NCBI GenBank assembly: GCA_031270605.1
Contig: JAISXG010000030.1
Coordinates: 1-55,991, forward strand
Source: Oscillospiraceae bacterium
Lineage (GTDB): Bacteria; Bacillota; Clostridia; Oscillospirales; Acutalibacteraceae
Length of the DNA stretch: 55,991 bases
Reading direction: 5' to 3'
Below, in pieces: positions 40,442 through 48,453 of the stretch. A program made the translations under genes and the position numbers. A model generated the notes under the pieces. The model saw nothing but the letters and a program-made list of their open reading frames with translations. It was not told the origin of the DNA and made no database searches. The stretch's first letter is position 1. Each line of letters opens with the position of its first letter.

Positions 40442-41935
40442 TTAAGTATATGAGAAGTTCTCAAGTTTTGCGGATATTCTTAATATTTTTCGCGCCGAGG
40501 ATGCCCGCACGGCGGAGATATTTTCAACATCAGCCGCAGAAAACGGTGCGCCCTGTAACTGGATCAGGCCGGCAGAAGCGCGCAGCGCCGTTCGTGCGTC
40601 CGCCGCGGTGATCGCCGCATCGCCGTCGACGTCGCCGTTGACAATGACGGTGTAGTAGCCGATGTGCCGCGTGCCGCTGTAAACATGAACCTCTGTTCCG
40701 GTGCCCACATAATCGTTGGCGTTCAGCTTTTGCCCTTTTATGTTCAAAACTTCAAGGCTCAGTGATGCGTAATTTTGAATAAAATCAGAAACGCGCTGCT
40801 TTTGCGCAACATTGCGCACAGTTCGGTTTTCGTTATCAAGGCTCAGGTGGTTGCCCGCAAAGATAATGGTGATTTCGCCGGGGTCGGAGGGCGTTTGGGG
40901 CTGCGGCGGCTCGGCGGCATAGGCCGTTCTCGAGATCTCGGGGTATTCCACCTGGATCTCAATTGTTTCGCTCCGCGAGCCGGAGATGATGGTGCAGGTT
41001 GAGATCACATTGAATGAGAGATGGCTTTGACTGAACGTTCTGGTCTGAGAACCCCTGCACAATGTGTCCGCCCCCGCGAGGAAATAATCATAGAGGACAG
41101 CGCCGCCGTCCTGATCGCCCCACGTTACGTCAATGGCATACCAATCGCCGTCCTCCATTTGCACATAGTTCCACATATGGCTTTCTATGGAGGAGGCGAC
41201 GCCCTGCCCGCTCACAAGCACACAGGGAATGCCCTCGCGGTCGCAAAGCGCTTTGAACGCGCGCGCATAGCCCTCGCAGACAGCCGCTTTGTCAACAAGC
41301 GCGCCATAGGCGCTGTGCTCGGTTGTGTTTGAATCCACATACCGCACGGTGTCGCACAAATAGTCATAAATCGATTTCAGCTTTTCGTAGCGTGTGCCGC
41401 CCGTGGCCGAAAAACCGTTCATGGCAGTGCTGAACTTGCTTTGCGCAGAAGAGAGGCCTTTTTCATAGGCCTTGTGCACCTTCGGATATAAAATGACGGA
41501 GAAGTCATACCGCAAGGAATTTTTTCTCAGATAAAGAAACCCCGCTTCCATTTGCTTGTCAAGCCAGAAGACGGCGGGCTTGTCATAGTTAAATGCCGCA
41601 AGCGCCGCATAAAGAGAGGTCGCCAGCTTTCGGTAAAAGGGCGCGAACTCAATGCTTGAAGTGACACCGCCAGAGCCGACGCTTTTCGTCAACTCCAAGG
41701 GAAATATTTTTTCTACTTTATAGATGTACGCGCCGTCCGCGGTTTTTTCGCAAGCGGTTAATGTTTGGGGCGTGAGGGCGCACAGAGCGTTATAAATTGT
41801 TTTTGCGTCAGCATCCAGCTGGCTATAATACCGGCCTTCACCGCTTGAAGCGCCAAAGGCCGAAACAGGAAAAAGACATGCGAACAGGAGAATAAAAGCC
41901 AAGACAAAAGCCGCATTTTTGTGTTGATTTTTCAT
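40442..41935 (-). CDS. Secreted transglutaminase-like protein with degenerate dockerin
   Basis: 497 residues. A signal peptide is seen at 1-30 (VLAFILLFACLFPVSAFGAS). The transglutaminase/protease-like core has Cys220 in AAVCEGYARAFKAL, His253 in SHMWNYVQM and Asp269 in AIDVTWGD, an intact Cys-His-Asp triad. A beta-sandwich region follows, then a C-terminal dockerin: the first repeat GDVDGDAAITAADARTALRA is intact, but the second (DVENISAVRASSARKILRIS) has lost its Ca2+-binding aspartates. ADARTALRA is shared with the 690-aa protein near 18-20 kb. It probably acts at the cell surface, binding a cohesin; the substrate is unknown. Confidence 0.87.
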   Translation of the reverse strand: MKNQHKNAAFVLAFILLFACLFPVSAFGASSGEGRYYSQLDADAKTIYNALCALTPQTLTACEKTADGAYIYKVEKIFPLELTKSVGSGGVTSSIEFAPFYRKLATSLYAALAAFNYDKPAVFWLDKQMEAGFLYLRKNSLRYDFSVILYPKVHKAYEKGLSSAQSKFSTAMNGFSATGGTRYEKLKSIYDYLCDTVRYVDSNTTEHSAYGALVDKAAVCEGYARAFKALCDREGIPCVLVSGQGVASSIESHMWNYVQMEDGDWYAIDVTWGDQDGGAVLYDYFLAGADTLCRGSQTRTFSQSHLSFNVISTCTIISGSRSETIEIQVEYPEISRTAYAAEPPQPQTPSDPGEITIIFAGNHLSLDNENRTVRNVAQKQRVSDFIQNYASLSLEVLNIKGQKLNANDYVGTGTEVHVYSGTRHIGYYTVIVNGDVDGDAAITAADARTALRASAGLIQLQGAPFSAADVENISAVRASSARKILRISAKLENFSYT

Positions 41936-42086
41936 TTTTCATCATCCGTTTCTTTTAAAGACGCAAAACCGGCCGCGGTTTTCGCGCCTGTCTGTTCCCA
42001 TCCACTTGCATTTTCTCTTCAAAGTGCCTGCAGAAGCCCCCTCGTTTTCTCACCGGCACATCCCAAAACAGATGACTATTGATTTG

Positions 42087-43772
42087 TCAAGCTTCAAAAA
42101 GATATATTCTTGCTTCATAAGGCCGCAGGGTGAAGGCGTTGCCCGCCGGGGTTGCCGCGTCTTTGTAGTTTGTGAGCGCCAAGGTGCCCTTTTGCAAATC
42201 AAAGCCCTCGGGCGCTTTGAATGCAACATTCTTTGCAGAGAAGGAGTTGATGACAAGCAGGCGCTTGCCCTCATAGTTGCGCTCATACACAAACAGCTCA
42301 CTGCTGTCTGCATTATGCTCTTCGTAGTCGCCGTAAATGACGACCGGGTTCTCTTTGCGGAAAGCAAGCAGCTTTCGGTAGTAGTTGAGAATGGAGTTTT
42401 CGTCCTGCTCTGCCGATGCCACATTGATTTTTGTGTAGTTGGGGTTGATGTGGAACCACGCTTCTTCAGCGGTGGTGAAGCCCGCGTTGTTTTCAGCTGA
42501 CCACTGTACGGGGGTGCGCGCATTATCGCGCGAGGCGTACATCGCCAGCTTCATGATGGTTTTGTCTTTGAACCCGAGTTTTTTACCCAGACGGTAGTTA
42601 TTGAGGGTTGACACGTCCTGATACATGCCGATTTCGGGCAGGTTGATGTTGGTCATGCCGATTTCCTGCCCCTGATAAATAAAAGGCGTGCCGCTCTGGC
42701 AGATGTACATCGTCGCGAGCATTTTTGCGCTCTCTTCGCGAAATTCTAAACTGCCGTAGCGGTCAATGATTCGGGGCTGGTCGTGGTTCTCGATATAAAG
42801 CGCATTCCACGCCTTGCCATAGAGCTTTTTTTGCCAGTTGGTATAGACTTTTTTGAGCTTCTTCAAATTAAACGGGCGCCTGAACCAGCTCACAAACAGG
42901 CAGTCCGCCTCCATGTGCTGAAAATGGAACATCATGTTTAGCACCTGTTCGTCGCCTTCGGCAATGTGCTTGAGCGCTTTTTCGGGCGTCATCATCGGCG
43001 CTTCGCCCACGGTCATGCAGTCATATTTTGCAAGCACATCCGTTTTAAATTCCATGAGGTATTCTTTGAGGTGCGGGCCGTCGCTGTAGTGCTCAAAGCC
43101 CGCCGCGACGGGCAGCGGGATGCCGTTGGGCAAGTCCGCGGGCTTTGAGATGAAGGTGATGACATCCTCACGGAACCCGTCGACGCCCATGTCAAGCCAG
43201 AAGCGCATGATGTCTTTGACCTCTTCGCGCACACGGGGGTTGTCCATGTTCAAATCGGGCTGTTCGGTGGCGAACAAATGGAGATAGTATTCGTCAAGGT
43301 GCTCGTCATATTTCCAGCCCGGTTCCGAGAAGGTGGATTTCCAGTTGTTGGGCGGGCGTTTGCCCTTGCCTTTGCGCCAGATATAATAATCGTGATAGGG
43401 GTTGTCTTTGCTTTTTTTGCTCTCTAAAAACCACGGGTGCTGGTCTGACGTGTGGTTGACGACTAAATCCATGATCACACGCAGGCCGCGTTTGTGGGCT
43501 TCGTCCAGCACGGTTTTGAACTCCTCAAGCGTGCCGTATTCCGGGGCGATGTCGCGGTAATCGGCGATGTCGTAGCCATAGTCCTTTTGCGGGGATTTAT
43601 AAAGCGGTGAGAACCAGATCGCGTCCACCCCGAGGCTCTTGATGTAGTCAAGCTTTGAGAGAACCCCCTTGAGGTCGCCGACGCCGTCGCCGTTGCCGTC
43701 GCAAAAGCTGCGGGGCCAGATTTGATAGACGGCCATTTCTTTATACCAGCTTTTTTTAATTTCAGCTGCCAT
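42087..43772 (-). CDS. GH13 alpha-glucosidase (oligo-1,6-glucosidase/trehalose-6-P hydrolase type)
   Basis: 561 residues, the standard GH13_31-like length. DGNGDGVGDLKGV (25-37) is the calcium-binding loop. MDLVVNHTSDQHPWF (region II), GVDGFREDVITF with nucleophile Asp203 (region I of the active site), VGEAPMMTP with acid/base Glu257 and ENHDQPRIIDRYGS (transition-state Asp) are intact. It hydrolyses alpha-glucosidic bonds of short oligosaccharides. No signal peptide, so it is cytoplasmic. It stands alone, since terminators separate it from the upstream operon. The exact preference (isomaltose, sucrose or trehalose-6-P) cannot be decided by eye. Confidence 0.93.
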   Translation of the reverse strand: MAAEIKKSWYKEMAVYQIWPRSFCDGNGDGVGDLKGVLSKLDYIKSLGVDAIWFSPLYKSPQKDYGYDIADYRDIAPEYGTLEEFKTVLDEAHKRGLRVIMDLVVNHTSDQHPWFLESKKSKDNPYHDYYIWRKGKGKRPPNNWKSTFSEPGWKYDEHLDEYYLHLFATEQPDLNMDNPRVREEVKDIMRFWLDMGVDGFREDVITFISKPADLPNGIPLPVAAGFEHYSDGPHLKEYLMEFKTDVLAKYDCMTVGEAPMMTPEKALKHIAEGDEQVLNMMFHFQHMEADCLFVSWFRRPFNLKKLKKVYTNWQKKLYGKAWNALYIENHDQPRIIDRYGSLEFREESAKMLATMYICQSGTPFIYQGQEIGMTNINLPEIGMYQDVSTLNNYRLGKKLGFKDKTIMKLAMYASRDNARTPVQWSAENNAGFTTAEEAWFHINPNYTKINVASAEQDENSILNYYRKLLAFRKENPVVIYGDYEEHNADSSELFVYERNYEGKRLLVINSFSAKNVAFKAPEGFDLQKGTLALTNYKDAATPAGNAFTLRPYEARIYLFEA

Positions 43773-43880
43773 GCGAAACTCCCTTTCTGAAAAAACTTAC
43801 CGGTGATTCGTCACAATCAACAGTATCATACATCATAATTATAACATTATAGTAAAAAAATGTAAATATGCTTTGAAAAG

Positions 43881-43909
43881 AAAAACACGCTCCGAAAAGA
43901 CAGAGCGTG
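43881..43909 (-). terminator. Terminator of the GH2-nagB-TPK operon
   Basis: CACGCTC pairs with GAGCGTG; on the minus strand TTTTTCTTTTC follows. It lies 18 bases past the TPK stop and separates it from the GH13 gene. Confidence 0.7.
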
Positions 43910-43926
43910 AAAGAATTTATTGTATA

Positions 43927-44604
43927 CTATTTTTTATCCAAAATCCCAAGGCTGTCGGCTGGTGCGTGAATTTTTCTTTCCCACATCACGATCAGCGTAC
44001 CCTCGCGCACACTCACAAATGCTTCCCGCCCCAAAAATTCGTTGCTCACGCCCCGGGGCATGGTGGAGAAAAGCGTTGCGTCTGTCAAAGAATATTTCAA
44101 CCCGCGCTCATACACGCCGATGGATTGTTCAGAATGGCAGAACACCGAGATATAACCCGCGCAATCTTTTTGAAACGAGAGCCTGCCGTTTTGCAGCGCC
44201 GTCGCCACGATGCCCTCGCCGATCAAATAGCCCTTTGCGCCGGTTTCGGCAAGGTAGGCGAGGGTTTGCAGGTTCGCCTGCGTGTGGTCAAGCCGGCCGC
44301 CCAGAGCGCCGTAAATATGAAACTCGCGAAAGCCCAGCTCCAAAGCGGTTTTGACGGCGAGCATCATGTCGGTATCGTCTTTTTCAGGCTTGTGGCGGAT
44401 GATGTTCGGGTGGGCGGGCACGTCGGGAAGGGAGTCGAAGTCCCCGAGGAGCATGTCCGGCATAATGCCAAGCTTTGCAAGGTGCGAGTAGCCGCCGTCC
44501 ACCGCGATGACGTAGTCCCGCTCTGCTGTTTCAAAACGCCGCAAATCAAATGAGCCCGCGCCCACGATCAGGCAGCGGCGATCGTCCGGCGTTTGGTTAT
44601 TCAT
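43927..44604 (-). CDS. Thiamine pyrophosphokinase
   Basis: 225 residues from ATG 44604, which has GGAGG 6 bases upstream; the frame to 44643 lies inside the upstream gene. TPK motifs are VIAVDGGYSHLAKLGIMPDM, LLGDFDSLPD, HKPEKDDTDMMLAVKTALEL (catalytic acidic cluster) and YGALGGRLDHTQANLQTL; a C-terminal thiamin-binding beta domain follows. It converts thiamine and ATP to thiamine diphosphate. The start overlaps the 191-aa gene's end by 8 bases, implying coupling. No TPP riboswitch is seen. Confidence 0.95.
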   Translation of the reverse strand: MNNQTPDDRRCLIVGAGSFDLRRFETAERDYVIAVDGGYSHLAKLGIMPDMLLGDFDSLPDVPAHPNIIRHKPEKDDTDMMLAVKTALELGFREFHIYGALGGRLDHTQANLQTLAYLAETGAKGYLIGEGIVATALQNGRLSFQKDCAGYISVFCHSEQSIGVYERGLKYSLTDATLFSTMPRGVSNEFLGREAFVSVREGTLIVMWERKIHAPADSLGILDKK

Positions 44605-45172
44605 TGCTTTCCTCCAGACTCGCGAGCGCACAGGATATCTCATTGAGCCGTTCCATCACAAACTGCTGGGCCTGTTTGTCGAAGATGTTCTTTTTCACTT
44701 CGACCCCCTGCGGGGATTTGATGTCAATCGTTGTGATGCCGAGCCGGTTGCCGCCGGGGGTGGAAACCTTTCGGGGCTTTCCGCCATATACATCCTCCCG
44801 CAAAAATCCCTGCAAAACACACCAGGTGTTGATTTGCGCGCCCGAAAGCCTTTTCATTTCGGGCGGCAGCACCGCGGCAATGCGCTTTGCCAGAGTGTTC
44901 ACGCCCACCGCGTCTTCGCTCAGTTCAATTTGCGCCTGCTGTTCGGGCGAAACAGCGAAAGGCAGCTTGCCCGCAACGACAGTTTTTTTGGTGACGCCGC
45001 CGTTTGCGATGACTTCACCCAGCACGCCTGCCACAAACGAAAAACAGCGCTGCAGGCGCTCGTTGGAAAGCAGGGTGTCGAAAGGGACATTCTCGCCGGA
45101 AAAGGGGTCTTTGCCCGATGCAAGCTGCTCCATATAAAGCTTTGCGCGTTCCGTCAGCTCCTTGTTTTCCAT
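44597..45172 (-). CDS. Conserved hypothetical protein in the nagB-TPK operon
   Basis: 191 residues, predicted soluble and mostly helical. The N-terminal half (RAKLYMEQLASGKDPFSGEN, LSNERLQRCFSFVAGVLGEV) resembles a widespread Firmicutes family of unknown function; I recall 'YMxxLAxGxxPxxG...xNxRLxRCxFYVxxxL' members. The second half includes STPGGNRLGITTIDIKSPQG and may be beta-rich. No catalytic motif is clear. It follows nagB by 31 bases and overlaps TPK by 8 bases on the same strand, so it is in the operon. Function unknown. Confidence 0.7.
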   Translation of the reverse strand: MENKELTERAKLYMEQLASGKDPFSGENVPFDTLLSNERLQRCFSFVAGVLGEVIANGGVTKKTVVAGKLPFAVSPEQQAQIELSEDAVGVNTLAKRIAAVLPPEMKRLSGAQINTWCVLQGFLREDVYGGKPRKVSTPGGNRLGITTIDIKSPQGVEVKKNIFDKQAQQFVMERLNEISCALASLEESNE

Positions 45173-45203
45173 TTGCAGCCCCCCTTATTGAAACTATGTT
45201 TGT

Positions 45204-45929
45204 TTAAAATTTCGCGATTTTTGATGCGGAATCCCTGTCAAGATAAAGGCTCCAGTCCGCATGCTGTTTGAGCAGCGTTGCGGGCACGGTGTTTATGAGG
45301 GGATTATTTAATGTTTGATATACCGCCTCGGCCTTTACGGCATAGGGCACGCTCGAAATGATTTTTTTGCACTGCATGATGCGGTAACAGGTCATGGAAA
45401 CGGCTTGCTTGGGCACATCGTCAAGCGTGGGGAACCAGCCTTCGCCCACCTGCTGCCGTTTGCAGGTGTCGTTGAGGTTCACGAAAATATAGGCCTCTTT
45501 CGTGTCAAAATCCGCGGGCGGGTCGTTAAAAGCGATGTGGCCGTTTTCGCCGATGCCGATCAGGCCGAGGTCCACCTCGCGCTCCAAAAGCTTTTCAGTT
45601 AAAAAAGTGATATTCCCCGCCGTTCCGTCCACAAAATAGGCTCCCATGAGCGGCACTTTTGACACAAAGCGCTCCTGCAAATATTTGCGGAAGCTCGCGA
45701 TGTGCGTGATGGGCAGGCCGACATATTCGTCAAGGTGGAACATCTCAATTTTTGACCAGTCGAGGTCTTGCGCGATGAGCGCTTCGATGGTGTCAAGCTG
45801 CGACGCACCCGTGGAAAGCACGATGCGCGCATAGCCCTTTTGGGCGAGCACCTCTCTCAAATATGCCGCCGCTTCTGCCGCTGCCGCGGCGCCGAGCCGC
45901 TTTGCGCTCTCTGCAATCACGATTTTCAT
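45204..45929 (-). CDS. nagB: Glucosamine-6-phosphate deaminase
   Basis: 241 residues from ATG 45929 (MKIVIAESAKRLGAAAAAEA), with AAAGGA upstream. Family motifs are LSTGASQLDTIEALI (phosphate-binding), FHLDEYVGLP and IGIGENGHIAFNDPPADF with catalytic Asp and His, then SMTCYRIMQCK. It converts glucosamine-6-phosphate to fructose-6-phosphate and ammonia. It lies directly downstream of the GH2 glycosidase, which could supply amino-sugar-containing saccharides. nagA is not in the window. Confidence 0.95.
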   Translation of the reverse strand: MKIVIAESAKRLGAAAAAEAAAYLREVLAQKGYARIVLSTGASQLDTIEALIAQDLDWSKIEMFHLDEYVGLPITHIASFRKYLQERFVSKVPLMGAYFVDGTAGNITFLTEKLLEREVDLGLIGIGENGHIAFNDPPADFDTKEAYIFVNLNDTCKRQQVGEGWFPTLDDVPKQAVSMTCYRIMQCKKIISSVPYAVKAEAVYQTLNNPLINTVPATLLKQHADWSLYLDRDSASKIAKF

Positions 45930-45961
45930 GAATGGGTTCAATCCTTTCAATCAATAAAATA

Positions 45962-48274
45962 TTATTCTTCCTCTTCGGGTTGGTCTTCATTCGCGCTGTC
46001 GATCCCTGATTCAAACACATCCGCAAACGCTTCGTCGCCGAAATCGATTTGCACCACAAACTTTTCCCTGTCAATTTTCAGCTGCTCGGGCAGTTGTATG
46101 GGGTTGAGTGTGTCGGAGATTTCGGGGACGCCCCGAATTTCAGGCAGAGCATCACTGTTTTCCTCAGCCGGTGCCTCGGGCGCCTCTGTTGCCGCTTCAC
46201 TCTCTTCCTGCGGCGCTGCCTGCTCGCTGGCAGCGGGGGCGGGCGGGGTTTCATCCGCTGCCGGTTCCTCTGTGGTGTTTAGCGTCAAAAGCCCCTCCTT
46301 CGGGGGAAGGTTTTCGTGGATGGAATAGCTCAGCTCGGGCAGCTTTTTTCTGATGATCGTGATTTCGTCGCTCAGGCCCTCGTCCGCGACGGCACGGATG
46401 GTGTTCTCGCCCCGAATCAGGCGCACATCAAAGTGAAACACACCGGTTTTGCCCGTTTTCTTTTGTGCGCGGTGCTCTTTGCCGTTGACGATGAGCGCTA
46501 CGGCGTTGCAGTTGGAATAGACTTTTATCGTCGCTTTTCGCTCTGTGCGGACGGCGTAACGCCTGCTTGCGATATAAACAAACCGCTGGCGCGACCACTG
46601 GGATTTATAAAAGTAGAAGGCGTCCTTTTTTGTTTGCCTGTCATAAGAAACAAGCCCCATGTGCGAAAGCGGCGTGCCGGTTTTGGGATTTGGCTCCGCA
46701 AGGCTGTAATCGAACATCGAGGCCGCGAAGCTTGCCCACAAAAAGTCGAACTTGTTGATTTCGGCAAGCATTTTTTCGTGGTAAAGCGCTTGATAATCCT
46801 CCGAAAAATCGCCTGCCTGCGGGTTTTCGCTGTGGTAGCGCACAAGGCCTTCCGCCCCGTATTCAGAAACGGCGAGGGGAATGTCGGGGTGAACGCCCGA
46901 AAAATTCATGGCCCATGCGGAGAAGTCTTCCGGCCTGCCGTAGTCCCAGCCAAGATAGACGTTATAACCGACCAGATCCGAAATTTCGTTGATGCGGCTT
47001 TCGGCGGGCGTCGCCATGGTGTTGGCGGACGCCGTGAGCAGGTATTTGTCAATTTGCTTGACCATTCTGTTGATGGCTGAAAGCTCGTTGAAAATGTCCT
47101 CGCTGCTCTCGCTGTTTTGAATGTCGCTGTGCACGCCGAAAAAGCAGATAGAGGGGTGGTTGTAGCACTGCTTGAGCATCTCAAAAATCTGCTGATGGAT
47201 GTTGCGGCGCGTTTCGGAGCTTGCGGAAATTTCAGACACGACGGGCAGCTCTGTCCACACAATAATGCCCTCTTTGTCGCAGAGGTCATAAAAATGCCTG
47301 TCGTTTTGATAATAAGGCAGGCGCACGGCGTTGGCACCCATTTCTTTGATCAAGCGGATGTCGGCAAGCTGTTCGTCGTCCGTCATGGCCCAGCCGGAAC
47401 CGGCCCTGTCCTGCTGGCGGGTGACGCCGCGCAGCGTTGTGCGCACGCCGTTGAGATAAAAGCCGCTTTCGGGCCGCACCTCAAGCGCGCGGAAGCCGAA
47501 GCTGATCTCTTCAGAGTCGAGCAGCTCGCCGTCGCGCAAAAGCTTTGCCTTGAGGGTATATAAATAGGGGTTTTTACGCCCCTGCCAAAGCTCCGGGTCC
47601 TTGATGGTGATAATCGCATCGGGCTGTTTTGGTGGCACGGCGGCGGAGCCCACAGCGCAGCCGTTCGAGTCATAGACGGTGTAGCTCACAATGTCGTAGT
47701 TGATAGGGCTTGCGACCTCGGCCGTCACGCCCACCTTGCCGCCGCTTTTTGTGATGCGCGGCACAACATAAATACCGGGCGCGCCGTAATTGTCAAGCGC
47801 GAAGTGCGTCGCGCCCGCGATCACAAGGTTCACGTCGCGGTAAATGCCGCCGAACGAGAGCGTGTTTTCGCGCAGGGGATAGATGGACTTGTTTGCGCTG
47901 TTGTCGGCGGTGACGGTGATGACATTTGTTTTGCCGAAGGTGACAAAAGGGGTGATGTCAAAGCGAAAAGCAGAGTAGCCGCCGTGGTGCGTGCCCACAA
48001 GCGTGCCGTCGATAAACAACTCGCAAACGGCGTTCACACCCTGAAACTCAAGATATATCCTGATTTTGTCAAGCTCCGCGGGAACCGGCAGGTCTTTTTG
48101 ATAGGCGCACTTTCTGCGGCTTGTGTCAGCCCTGCCGTCCCTGCCCTCCACGGTGTTCCAAGTGTGCGGCAGGTTTACGCGCTCGGCGTCAGGCAATCGT
48201 TGCCCCAAGTCCCCGGGCACTGTTTTTGAAAACAGCCAGCCCTGATTGATGTTAAACACTTGTTTCATTGCCAT
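45962..48274 (-). CDS. GH2 family beta-glycosidase with altered acid/base motif
   Basis: 770 residues. N-terminal sugar-binding domain with RVNLPHTWNTVEGRDG and YLEFQGVNAVCELFIDGTLV, Ig-like domain, then the TIM barrel from about 270 with TLRGVTRQQDRAGSGWAMTD, ANAVRLPYYQND and LAVSEYGAEGLVRYH (nucleophile Glu in SEYG). The usual acid/base motif 'W/F-G-x-x-N-E' reads FFGVHSDIQNS, that is Ser-Asp where Asn-Glu is expected. Following the barrel are an Ig domain and an acidic Pro/Ala/Glu-rich linker of about 70 residues. No signal peptide. It heads the nagB operon. Beta-galactosidase or beta-glucuronidase specificity cannot be decided. Confidence 0.85.
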   Translation of the reverse strand: MAMKQVFNINQGWLFSKTVPGDLGQRLPDAERVNLPHTWNTVEGRDGRADTSRRKCAYQKDLPVPAELDKIRIYLEFQGVNAVCELFIDGTLVGTHHGGYSAFRFDITPFVTFGKTNVITVTADNSANKSIYPLRENTLSFGGIYRDVNLVIAGATHFALDNYGAPGIYVVPRITKSGGKVGVTAEVASPINYDIVSYTVYDSNGCAVGSAAVPPKQPDAIITIKDPELWQGRKNPYLYTLKAKLLRDGELLDSEEISFGFRALEVRPESGFYLNGVRTTLRGVTRQQDRAGSGWAMTDDEQLADIRLIKEMGANAVRLPYYQNDRHFYDLCDKEGIIVWTELPVVSEISASSETRRNIHQQIFEMLKQCYNHPSICFFGVHSDIQNSESSEDIFNELSAINRMVKQIDKYLLTASANTMATPAESRINEISDLVGYNVYLGWDYGRPEDFSAWAMNFSGVHPDIPLAVSEYGAEGLVRYHSENPQAGDFSEDYQALYHEKMLAEINKFDFLWASFAASMFDYSLAEPNPKTGTPLSHMGLVSYDRQTKKDAFYFYKSQWSRQRFVYIASRRYAVRTERKATIKVYSNCNAVALIVNGKEHRAQKKTGKTGVFHFDVRLIRGENTIRAVADEGLSDEITIIRKKLPELSYSIHENLPPKEGLLTLNTTEEPAADETPPAPAASEQAAPQEESEAATEAPEAPAEENSDALPEIRGVPEISDTLNPIQLPEQLKIDREKFVVQIDFGDEAFADVFESGIDSANEDQPEEEE

Positions 48275-48453
48275 CCCACTCTTTCAGCAAAACATTCTTT
48301 TTTTATTATTTACTGCATCTATTTTGTGCCAAATTTGTGCAAAAACACGGCATTCATACTGAAAATATAACATATTTTCCCTGCGAATGCAAGGCGAGAA
48401 GCCACAGATTTTGTGTTTTATGGGCGTATTTTTACTATATTTACCCAAAATAG

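Noticed and set aside
43773-44643. TPP riboswitch for the thiamine pyrophosphokinase gene
   Set aside because: No CUGAGA/ACCUGA type thi-box elements were found; the gene is internal to an operon.
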